A DNA stretch of 64,000 bases from an uncultured Opitutia bacterium (lineage in GTDB: Bacteria; Verrucomicrobiota; Verrucomicrobiia; Opitutales; Opitutaceae): the NCBI GenBank assembly GCA_903881475.1, contig CAIRTK010000064.1, positions 62,001 through 126,000 of the forward strand, in the 5' to 3' direction. The notes beneath the pieces are model-generated. The model did not search any database. It was not told the origin of the DNA and saw nothing but the letters and a program-made list of their open reading frames with translations. Every line of letters starts with the position of its first letter. Within the stretch, counting starts at the first letter, position 1. A program made the translations under genes and the position numbers. Shown here piece after piece: positions 47,526-55,575 of the stretch.

Positions 47526-49850
47526 TCAGTCGAACGTCGGCCACTGGGCGCCGGGGATGGGGCGCCAGAGGATGCCCTTGTCGATGCGCGGCTTGTGGTG
47601 GCGGTATTTTTTCATCAGCCGGATCTTTTCGCGCAGCAGCTGCGGGAGGTCCTCGCCGTAGAAGAACGTGTTGTTGCCCGCGGCCGAGAGCACCATCACC
47701 TCGGTCTTGGCGTTTTCCAGCACGTCGATCAGCTCCACGGTGTTCGCGAGCTCGAGGTCAATGGCGGACTGGAGCAGCTTTTCGTGCTTCTTCTTGCCGG
47801 CAGCGGTCGTGCTCTCGAGGTAGCCATACACGTGCGCGCACCAGGCGCACACCGTGCGGAGCGAGCCGCACCAGGAGCGGTAGGCGCGCGCGCGGTCGAG
47901 CAGGTCGGTGAAGACCGCCTGCACCGCGGCGTCGCCGGCGGTCCGGGCCTGGAGTCTGGCCAGCTGGGCGAGGAGTTTCTCGAGGCGCGGGAAGACGTTA
48001 TGATCAAACGCGGCCGAGGCCTTGGCCCCGTAGTCACCGGTGACGAGCTCGAAGAGCACGTCCTTGCCGAGATCATTGATGCCAGGATTGTTGTGCTGGA
48101 AGCAGCCATGGCGTTCGTAGTAGGCGCGTTCCTTTTCCGGGATGGCCTCGATGTCGGGCACATAGGGCCGGTCGAAGGTGCGCTGCCAGCAGAAGCCGAA
48201 GCCGGTGAAGAGCGGGACCGGCGGCTGCCAGCTGAGGGCGGTTTCGAACTGATCCCACGCTGCGACCAGGCTGGCGGCGTGCTTGTTCCCGACGAACTGC
48301 CGGGCGGCGGCGAGCAGCACGGCGTCCACGGGGACCTTGGGCGTGAACTGGCCGGCCCGGAGCACGGCGAGGTTGGGCCAGTAGGGCGTGAGGCCCGGGT
48401 TGCCGAGTCCGCCGAGCGCGCTGATGCGCTTGAGGCCGAGGCGGCTCATCGAGGCGAGCTTGCGGTGCAGCAGGCGCGGATAGGGGATGCCGAGCAGCGG
48501 CTCGTAGTTCATCACCGTGCCGGCCGAGTATTGCAGGACGGGCTCGGCGCCGCGGGCCCGCGACTCCTTGAGCACGGCGCGCTCGCCTTCATCAATGTCG
48601 GGCTGCAGCGCGCTGCCGGCCACGCCGCCCATTTCCGGGTAGCGCGGATGGGTGTAGGGCAGGTGGTAGCCGCGGACGAGGAGCGTGGGGGCTTCCCAGG
48701 AGACATGGTTGCCCATGGCGGCCTTGATGTAGTCCTGCTCGAGCTTGAACGGCTCGAGGCGGAGGATGACGTCGAAGTCCGGGTTGATCTCGGCGGCGGC
48801 GGTCTGGAGGTTGCGGAGGTAGCGGCCGATGCTCTCGCCGGCGGCCTGGGCGATCTTGTCGTGGTTGCGCCATTCGCGGATCATATAGGGGCCGCCGTTG
48901 CGGCCGACATAAAGGGAGCCGGTGTGCTCGAAGCCCGCGCCGCTGTCATTGGTCCAGACGGACATGTAGCTGAGGTCGGGCACGTCCTTCATCAGCCCCT
49001 GCAGGGCGGCGCGGTAGTGCTGGCGCGTGACCGGATGGTCCTGCGCGAGGGTGTAACGCGGCAGGCGGGACCGGAACGGATGGTCGACCCGCGCGCCGCG
49101 GAGCGTCGGGTAGCGCTGGAAGAAGCGCTCGGGCAGCGTGCGCGGCTCGAACATGCAGACGCCCGGCCGCAGGCCATAGCGGCGGCCGAGGCCCGCGAGC
49201 CGCTTCAGGTTGGTGAGGTTGGCCTCGAGGTAATGGGCCGGCCAGATGCCCTGGGTGAGCGGGGTATCGACGAAATGGTTGAACCCGGGGCAGTAGGTGT
49301 AGAACTGCGGGTAATATTCCGAGGCCACATAGTCCTCGTAGGGCATGTGGGCCTGCAGGCCGTTGACCTCGACGTGGGTGAAGCCGTTCTCGGCGAGCGT
49401 CGCGACGTACTGCTCGGGGTCAAAGCGGCGCACGCTGCGCCAGTACTGGGTGAAGCAGGCGTCCCAATGGGGCCGGTGCCAGTCGAAGGTCGCCTTGATC
49501 AGCAGGCCGCGGTCGAGCTTGGCCCGCGTGGTATCACTCAGGCCGTTGACCAGCAGGCGCACGGCGGCGAAGAGCAGGGCGGGTTCATTGGCGATGATCT
49601 CGCCGGTGCCGGCCTCGGTGAGGCGCAGCCACATCCAGGCGCCGGTGGCGGGGGCGCCGGGCACCTTCGTCCATTTCCGTCCGGCGAGGGCGACATTCAC
49701 GCCCGGGCCGGGCCGGGCCCCGGCCGCCGCCGTGAGGCCGGCGAAGCGGGCCAGTTCCACGGCGGCGGTCTGCTCGACCGGCTGGAACTTGGCGGGGTAG
49801 GTCACGCTGCGCAGGCTCAACGCAGCAACGGGGTGGAGGGCGGAACTCAT
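47526..49850 (-). CDS. large protein with probable TIM-barrel glycosidase-like fold, family not recognised
   Basis: FDWHRPHWDACFTQYWRSVRRFDPEQYVATLAENGFTHVEVNGLQAHMPYEDY...LSYMSVWTNDSGAGFEHTGSLYVGRNGGPYMI; start MSSALHPVAALSLRS preferred. Confidence 0.7.
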   Translation of the reverse strand: MSSALHPVAALSLRSVTYPAKFQPVEQTAAVELARFAGLTAAAGARPGPGVNVALAGRKWTKVPGAPATGAWMWLRLTEAGTGEIIANEPALLFAAVRLLVNGLSDTTRAKLDRGLLIKATFDWHRPHWDACFTQYWRSVRRFDPEQYVATLAENGFTHVEVNGLQAHMPYEDYVASEYYPQFYTYCPGFNHFVDTPLTQGIWPAHYLEANLTNLKRLAGLGRRYGLRPGVCMFEPRTLPERFFQRYPTLRGARVDHPFRSRLPRYTLAQDHPVTRQHYRAALQGLMKDVPDLSYMSVWTNDSGAGFEHTGSLYVGRNGGPYMIREWRNHDKIAQAAGESIGRYLRNLQTAAAEINPDFDVILRLEPFKLEQDYIKAAMGNHVSWEAPTLLVRGYHLPYTHPRYPEMGGVAGSALQPDIDEGERAVLKESRARGAEPVLQYSAGTVMNYEPLLGIPYPRLLHRKLASMSRLGLKRISALGGLGNPGLTPYWPNLAVLRAGQFTPKVPVDAVLLAAARQFVGNKHAASLVAAWDQFETALSWQPPVPLFTGFGFCWQRTFDRPYVPDIEAIPEKERAYYERHGCFQHNNPGINDLGKDVLFELVTGDYGAKASAAFDHNVFPRLEKLLAQLARLQARTAGDAAVQAVFTDLLDRARAYRSWCGSLRTVCAWCAHVYGYLESTTAAGKKKHEKLLQSAIDLELANTVELIDVLENAKTEVMVLSAAGNNTFFYGEDLPQLLREKIRLMKKYRHHKPRIDKGILWRPIPGAQWPTFD

Positions 49851-50081
49851 GGAATGGGTGACAACGCGAAAGATGCTTTCGCCGCAAAACACAAGCGCGT
49901 CCCGTGTCAGGGGCGTTTATTTACCAATCACCGGGACCGGCAACCACCGGATCGCACGGGGGCGGACGCTGCGTGCGGGGAAAAGTTGGAGAGGCTTCCC
50001 GGGCGGCCGGGCGGATCCGCGAATTTTCACGCCACTTCGCCTTGCCATCGGATGCGGTGAGGGCCAACCCAGCAAACGACC

Positions 50082-51098
50082 ATGCGTGTCCTGAATTACC
50101 CCGAGTTTGACCGGTTGGAAGTGCGCGACCTCGATGCCACGCCGCCGCGTGCCGATGAAGTGAGCGTCAAGGTCGCCGCCTGCGGCCTGTGCGGCAGCGA
50201 ACTCGAGACGTTCAAAAACCACAGCCCGCGGCGCCAGCCGCCGCTGGTGATGGGCCATGAATTCTGCGGCGTGATCGCCGAGCTCGGCGCGGAAGTGCGC
50301 GGTTGGAAAAAAGGCGCGCGGGTGGTCAGCAATTCGCTGGTGCCCTGCGGCCGCTGCGTGCGCTGCGAACGGGGCGACACGCACCTGTGCGCGCAGCGGC
50401 AGATTTTCGGCATGCACCGCCCCGGGGCGTTTGCGGAATTCGTCAATGTCCCGGCGCGCTGCCTGATCCCGTGGCCGGAGAATCTGCCCGCCGAGGCCGC
50501 CGCGCTGGCCGAGCCGCTGGCCAACGGCATCCATGTCGTGAACCTCACGCGTCACCTCCCGGCGGCGACGGCGCTCGTGCTGGGCGCGGGCCCGATCGGT
50601 CTGTTCTGCCAGCAGGCGCTGCAGGTGCTGCGCGGTTCGCGCGTGTATGTGGCCGACCTGAGCCCCGAGCGGCTGGCCATCGCCAAGAAGCTGGGCGCGG
50701 CCGGCGTGATCAACCCGCGCGAGCAGGATGCCGCGAAGGTGCTGCTGGCGGCGACAGGCGGCGAGGGCGCGGACCTGGTGGTCGATGCAGTGGGCGCGTC
50801 GGCCACGAAGAAAACCTCGCTCGAGGCGCTGCGTCCCGGCGGCGCGACGGTGTGGATCGGCCTGCACGAAAACACGGTCACACTGGATTCGTACAACATC
50901 ACGCTGCCGGAGAAACAGGTGCTCGGCACCTACGCCGCGAAGATCGAGGAACTGTCGCACGCGCTGGAGCTGATGGCTTCCGGCAAGGTGGACGCCCTCA
51001 CGTGGGTGCAGCGCTTTCCGCTGGAGGACGGGGTCACGGCCTTCAACCGCATGCTCGCCGCGAAGGGCGCCGACATCAAAGCGGTGATTTGTCCGTGA
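50082..51098 (+). CDS. zinc-dependent alcohol/threonine dehydrogenase family (MDR)
   Basis: CGLCGSELETF, MGHEFCGVIAELG, CGRCVRCERGDTHLC, LVLGAGPIGLFCQQ. Confidence 0.92.
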   Translation: MRVLNYPEFDRLEVRDLDATPPRADEVSVKVAACGLCGSELETFKNHSPRRQPPLVMGHEFCGVIAELGAEVRGWKKGARVVSNSLVPCGRCVRCERGDTHLCAQRQIFGMHRPGAFAEFVNVPARCLIPWPENLPAEAAALAEPLANGIHVVNLTRHLPAATALVLGAGPIGLFCQQALQVLRGSRVYVADLSPERLAIAKKLGAAGVINPREQDAAKVLLAATGGEGADLVVDAVGASATKKTSLEALRPGGATVWIGLHENTVTLDSYNITLPEKQVLGTYAAKIEELSHALELMASGKVDALTWVQRFPLEDGVTAFNRMLAAKGADIKAVICP

Positions 51099-51104
51099 TG
51101 CGAA

Positions 51105-51171
51105 AAAAATCCGAAGTTCGAAACCCGAAATCCGAAAGCTGAGGTCAGAAACCCCCAACCCCAAATCCGAA
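51105..51171. repeat. intergenic CGAAATCCGAA-type element
   Basis: ATCCGAAGTTCGAAACCCGAAATCCGAAAGCTGAG...CCAAATCCGAATG. Confidence 0.5.
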
Positions 51172-51995
51172 TGAATTCGCCGACTCGCAACCCCATCTCC
51201 GGCCGGTTCAAGGGCAAGGTCGCCCTCGTGACCGGCGGTACCAACGGCATTGGCCACGCGATCGCCCTGGAACTGCTGCGCGAAGGCGCGACCGTCGCCG
51301 TGACCGGCCTGCCGGCCGACGCCGACGAGGGCCGCCGGGCGTTCACTGCCGCGGGATTCTCGCCGCTCATCATCGCCGGCGACCTGGCGGACGCGGCGTT
51401 TTGCCGGAAGCTGGTCGGCGAGGTCGTGTCGCAGCTCGGCCGCATCGACTGCCTGGTGAACAACGCCTTTTCCTTCATCGCGAAAGGGCTCGACGCCACG
51501 CGCGAGGACTTCGAGCGGTCGTTCAACGTCGGTCCGTTTGCCTTCGCGCAGCTCACGCAGCTGGTCGCGGAGCCGATGAAAAAAGTCGGTGGCGGCGCGA
51601 TCGTGAATGTCTCCAGCATCTCGGCGTGGATCGCCCAGCCCAACCGCTGGACCTACAACACCGCCAAGGGCGCGGTGGCGCAGCTCACGCGCTGCGCGGC
51701 GCTCGACCTCGTGCCGTACAAGATCCGCGTCAATAGCGTGAGCCCTGGGTGGATCTGGACGCGGGAAGTCGATAAGGCCGCGGGCGGTGACCGCGCGAAG
51801 TACGACCCGATCTGGGGGCAGTACCACATGCTCGCGCGCATGGGTCATCCGATCGAGATCGCTGGTCCGGTGCTGTTCCTGCTGAGCGACGATGCCTCGT
51901 TCATCACCGGGACCGACCTGCCGGTGGACGGCGGCTACAATGGCCTCGGCCCTGAAGGCCTCGGCCAGACGGCGAAGATCGCCGGCACGGCGTAA
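51171..51995 (+). CDS. SDR family oxidoreductase
   Basis: VTGGTNGIGHAIALELL, YNTAKGAV, VDGGYNGLGPEG. Confidence 0.93.
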   Translation: MNSPTRNPISGRFKGKVALVTGGTNGIGHAIALELLREGATVAVTGLPADADEGRRAFTAAGFSPLIIAGDLADAAFCRKLVGEVVSQLGRIDCLVNNAFSFIAKGLDATREDFERSFNVGPFAFAQLTQLVAEPMKKVGGGAIVNVSSISAWIAQPNRWTYNTAKGAVAQLTRCAALDLVPYKIRVNSVSPGWIWTREVDKAAGGDRAKYDPIWGQYHMLARMGHPIEIAGPVLFLLSDDASFITGTDLPVDGGYNGLGPEGLGQTAKIAGTA

Positions 51996-52023
51996 ACTCC
52001 GCCCGCTTTTGATTCTGTCGTTC

Positions 52024-52089
52024 TGAGCGAAGCGAAGAATCCAGTGCGATCCCGCCAACCGGCTCCAAGTTGATTCTTCGCTTCGCTCA
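52024..52089. repeat. intergenic inverted repeat (TGAGCGAAGCGAAGAATC type)
   Basis: Perfect 18-bp arms TGAGCGAAGCGAAGAATC (52024..52041) / GATTCTTCGCTTCGCTCA (52072..52089). Confidence 0.85.
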
Positions 52090-52158
52090 AAATGATAATC
52101 GGGTAACTTAATCCTTCCTTCGGATTTCGCGCTTCAACCTTCGAGCTTCCACTTTCAC

Positions 52159-53118
52159 ATGCCCAAACCACGCGTTCTGATCACTGACCACGGTTTCCCC
52201 AATCTCCGCCACGAGGAGACGACGATCGCCGCCGCGGGCGCCGAGCTCGTCGTCGCCCAGTGCAAGACGGCCGAAGAAGTCATCGCCGCCGCCCGCGAGG
52301 CGGATGCGCTGCTGGTGCAATGGGCGCCCGTTAATGCCGCCGTCATGGCCGCGCTTACCCGCTGCAAGGTCATTGTGCGCTATGGTATTGGCGTGGACAA
52401 CGTCGACCTCGCCGCGGCGAAGGCCCGCGGCATCGCGGTCTGCAATGTGCCCGACTACGGCGTGCACGAGGTCGCGGAGCATGCGGTGTCGCTCGCCCTT
52501 TCACTCGCCCGCCAGCTGCCGATGATCGACCGCCGGTTGCGCGGGGGCACGTGGAAGATCACGCCCGACAAGCCGATGCCGGCGCTCCGGGAGACGACCT
52601 TTGCGACGGCGGGGTTTGGCCGCATCGCGCGCACCGCGCATGAGATGATGAAGGGGTTTGGTGGCAAGCGGATCGCCTACGATCCCTACGTCACCGCCGA
52701 GGCGATGGCGGCGGCGGGGGTGGAAAAGGTGGACCTCGAGCAATTATTCACGCGGGCGGACCTGCTCTCGCTGCACCTGCCGCTGACGGCGGAAACGAAG
52801 CATTTTGTGAACACGGCGCGGCTCGCGCAGATGAAGAAGCACGCGATCGTGGTGAACACCGCGCGCGGCCCGCTGGTGGACACGGTGGCGCTGGCTGCCG
52901 CGCTGCAGGCCGGCGTGATCGCGGGAGCGGGTCTGGATGTTTACGAGAAGGAGCCGGTTGAGAAGGACCATCCGCTCTTCGCCTGTCCGAACGCACTGCT
53001 CACCTCACACGTCGCGTGGTACAGCGAGAGCAGCATCCCGCGCCTGCAGCAGCTGGCGGCGGAAGAAGTCGTTCGCGGCCTGCGGGGCGAACCGCTGAAA
53101 AACCAGGTCAACAAGTAG
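52159..53118 (+). CDS. D-isomer-specific 2-hydroxyacid dehydrogenase (phosphoglycerate dehydrogenase-like)
   Basis: RYGIGVDNVDLAAAKARGIAVCNVPDYGVHEVAEHAVSLAL, GLDVYEKEPVEKDHPLF. Confidence 0.93.
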   Translation: MPKPRVLITDHGFPNLRHEETTIAAAGAELVVAQCKTAEEVIAAAREADALLVQWAPVNAAVMAALTRCKVIVRYGIGVDNVDLAAAKARGIAVCNVPDYGVHEVAEHAVSLALSLARQLPMIDRRLRGGTWKITPDKPMPALRETTFATAGFGRIARTAHEMMKGFGGKRIAYDPYVTAEAMAAAGVEKVDLEQLFTRADLLSLHLPLTAETKHFVNTARLAQMKKHAIVVNTARGPLVDTVALAAALQAGVIAGAGLDVYEKEPVEKDHPLFACPNALLTSHVAWYSESSIPRLQQLAAEEVVRGLRGEPLKNQVNK

Positions 53119-53135
53119 GACTGCCTTGGCGGCGG

Positions 53136-53272
53136 AAGCTCGAAGGTAGAAGTTCGAAATCCGAAAGAATCGCAACCGAGCACAAACAATCCTTTACCAA
53201 ACGGCGGTCGGAATGGCGGTTTCCGGCTAGAGCTTTTTCGGATTTCGGATTTTCTCCTTCGAACTTACCCTT
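53136..53272. repeat. intergenic inverted CGAAATCCGAA-type element
   Basis: AGTTCGAAATCCGAAAGAATCG ... TTTTTCGGATTTCGGATTTTCTCCTTCGAACTTACC. Confidence 0.6.
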
Positions 53273-53279
53273 CCCCATC

Positions 53280-54131
53280 ATGCCCTCGTTTCCCATCGTC
53301 GATACGCACCTGCATATCTGGAACCTCGACCGGCTGCGGTATCCGTGGCTCGCGGGGGTGCCGATGCTCAACAAGAACTACCTCGTCGAGGACTACCGCA
53401 AGGCGTGCGGTCCGGTGCAGGTGGCGAAGATGGTTTTCCTCCAATGCGAGGCCGACTTCGCGCTGTTTCAGGAAGAGGCCGATTGGGTGACGGAAGTCGC
53501 GCGCACGGATCCGCGCATCCGCGGCATCGTGCCGTGGGCGCCGCTGGAGAAGGGCGACGGTGCCGAGGCGGAGCTGGCGCGGCTGGCGTCGAATCCGCTG
53601 ATCAAGGGCATCCGCCGGATCATCCAGTTCGAGGCGGACCCGGAGTTCTGCCTGAAGCCGGGTTTTGTGCGCGGCGTGCAGCTGCTGCCGCGCCACGGGC
53701 TGAGCTTCGACCTCTGCATCAACCACAAGCAGCTCGGGACCACGCTGAAGCTCGTGCGGCAGTGCCCGAACGTGAAGTTCATCCTGGACCACATCGCCAA
53801 GCCCGACATCAAGGCCGGCCTGCTTGACCCGTGGCGCGCGGAGATGCGCGAACTCGCGAAGCTCCCGAACGTCTGGTGCAAGATGTCGGGCTTGGCGACC
53901 GAGGCGGATTTCGAGAAATGGACCGCGGCCGACCTGCAGCCCTACATCGACCATGTGATCGACTGCTTTGGCTTCGACCGGGTGATCTTCGGCGGGGACT
54001 GGCCGGTATCCACGCAGGCGACGGACTACCCGCGCTGGGTCAATACGCTTGACGCCGCAATCAAGGGCGCGTCACCCGACGAGCTGCACAAGCTCTACGT
54101 GCGCAACGCTGAGGCGTTTTACCGGGTCTAG
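53280..54131 (+). CDS. amidohydrolase family, sugar lactonase-like (fuconolactonase/rhamnonolactonase clan)
   Basis: FPIVDTHLHIWNLDRLRYPWL, FILDHIAKPDIKAG, FGFDRVIFGGDWPVS. Confidence 0.9.
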   Translation: MPSFPIVDTHLHIWNLDRLRYPWLAGVPMLNKNYLVEDYRKACGPVQVAKMVFLQCEADFALFQEEADWVTEVARTDPRIRGIVPWAPLEKGDGAEAELARLASNPLIKGIRRIIQFEADPEFCLKPGFVRGVQLLPRHGLSFDLCINHKQLGTTLKLVRQCPNVKFILDHIAKPDIKAGLLDPWRAEMRELAKLPNVWCKMSGLATEADFEKWTAADLQPYIDHVIDCFGFDRVIFGGDWPVSTQATDYPRWVNTLDAAIKGASPDELHKLYVRNAEAFYRV

Positions 54132-54148
54132 CCGAGCCGCTGGCTCGG
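54132..54148 (+). terminator. possible terminator hairpin without U-tract
   Basis: CCGAGCC-GCT-GGCTCGG directly after the lactonase stop codon; no poly-T follows. Confidence 0.35.
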
Positions 54149-54166
54149 AAAAGATCTTTCTGGGCG

Positions 54167-54754
54167 CTAATGCGCTGAGGAAATATCCTTGGACCAAAGC
54201 AATCGGATTTCCTCCGGAAATCCGGGATAGGCGAAGCGATTCACCGTTTTGAGCGCGCAGCGATGGTGCTCGTAGAACCGGCAGGCTGGCAGGTTGATAT
54301 TCTGGGTTTCGACTTTGAGCTGCCGGCACCCATTCGCCAGGGCCCATGCCTCAGCCGCCCGGAAAAGTGCGGAGCCGATGCCCCGGCCACGGCTATCCGG
54401 CGAGACCCGAATATCCCATAGCACGGCCAAATCCTCGCGGCCTTCCAGCATGATTATGTTCGCGGTCCGAAAAGCGATGACCGCGCCGCCGACAAGGCGG
54501 CCGGCCACCCGGGCTTCGATGAAACCCCAATGGGAGAGATCGAAATGGCGGGCCCACTGGGTTGGGCCTTCGCCGGGGATGGCGTCATAGTCCTTGAGAT
54601 AGGGGGTGGGAATCGGTCGTGCTATAAGCACAAATCCACCCTGTCCATTTTCCGTCCTTGTTACATCGAGTACCTGTTCGACCCTGAATGCGATCGGGAT
54701 GCGCGCAAGGGACGCAACCTTGCCGATGGGGGCCTCGCCAAGTTCGAGTTTCAT
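54167..54754 (-). CDS. GNAT family N-acetyltransferase
   Basis: WDIRVSPDSRGRGIGSALFRAAEAWALANGCRQLKVETQNINLPACRFYEHH. Confidence 0.92.
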   Translation of the reverse strand: MKLELGEAPIGKVASLARIPIAFRVEQVLDVTRTENGQGGFVLIARPIPTPYLKDYDAIPGEGPTQWARHFDLSHWGFIEARVAGRLVGGAVIAFRTANIIMLEGREDLAVLWDIRVSPDSRGRGIGSALFRAAEAWALANGCRQLKVETQNINLPACRFYEHHRCALKTVNRFAYPGFPEEIRLLWSKDISSAH

Positions 54755-54779
54755 CCGAACGGATGCGTTTTTCGGAGGA

Positions 54780-54983
54780 TCAATCTCCGCGGAGAATCTC
54801 CATCGCCCGCTCATAGTCCTCGTCGGCGACGTCGATCCGGATGCCGCCGACGGCATTGGCGGCGAGCCAGTCCAGTGTGATCATGTTTTCGTCGCGGAGG
54901 TAGGCGGCGATCCCGCTGCCCTCCAGCCGGGCGCGGAGCAGGTGCGCGTCCATCGGGTTGTTGTAGCTGGCGATGGTTTTCAT
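54780..54983 (-). CDS. DUF2007 family protein
   Basis: 67 aa: MKTIASYNNPMDAHLLRARLEGSGIAAYLRDENMITLDWLAANAVGGIRIDVADEDYERAMEIL. Confidence 0.85.
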   Translation of the reverse strand: MKTIASYNNPMDAHLLRARLEGSGIAAYLRDENMITLDWLAANAVGGIRIDVADEDYERAMEILRGD

Positions 54984-55033
54984 GTGTTGGGCTCGGAAAT
55001 TTTAACACGGAGAGCACAGAGGACACGGAGAAA

Positions 55034-55393
55034 TCACAGTTTCGGGTTGGCCCACTCGGCGGGGAGGATGGAGGCAGGGCCGTGGATGTAGACCTGATAG
55101 TACAGCCAGAAGATGACGAGCGCGAGGGTGCCCATGAAAATCAGCTCGCCGAGCACCCCGGCGTTCTGGCGGCTGGTGCGGTGCAGCCGGCCGACCACGC
55201 CCTCGATGGCCGGTGCGACCAGGAAGGCGACGACCGAGCTTCCGAAGAGCACCAGCGCCATGATCACGGCGATGCGCACAACGTGGTCATAGATCATCGC
55301 GGCTTTGTAGGAGATGATCGAGTTCACCAGGTTGAGCAGCAGCAGGCAGCTCGGCAGGATGAAGTAGTTGCGGACGATTCGGGGATTTTTCAT
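55034..55393 (-). CDS. hypothetical membrane protein
   Basis: 119 aa with three hydrophobic segments; no family recognised. Confidence 0.6.
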   Translation of the reverse strand: MKNPRIVRNYFILPSCLLLLNLVNSIISYKAAMIYDHVVRIAVIMALVLFGSSVVAFLVAPAIEGVVGRLHRTSRQNAGVLGELIFMGTLALVIFWLYYQVYIHGPASILPAEWANPKL

Positions 55394-55453
55394 GGCTCGG
55401 CAGAAGAGAGAAGGGGACTGGGTGTGAACTCAGTTGCGAGCGAGAGAACAGGG

Positions 55454-55574
55454 GGTAGGGCGCGTTATCCCTAACGCGCCGGGCTCGGCGGGAGCGCTCA
55501 AGCATGCTCTTTCATTTTATTCAGCGGAACGACGCTGGGTCACCCACGGTGGGTTAGGGATAACCCGCCCTACC
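55454..55574. repeat. intergenic inverted repeat (GGTAGGGCGSGTTATCCCTAAC type)
   Basis: GGTAGGGCGCGTTATCCCTAACGC ... GGGTTAGGGATAACCCGCCCTACC. Confidence 0.8.
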
Positions 55575-55575
55575 T

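Noticed and set aside
47595-50060. 821 aa plus-strand ORF
   Set aside because: Antisense to the 47526..49850 gene; codon-bias artefact.
49917-52058. 713 aa minus-strand ORF
   Set aside because: Antisense to the MDR and SDR genes; runs through intergenic repeats; no domain.
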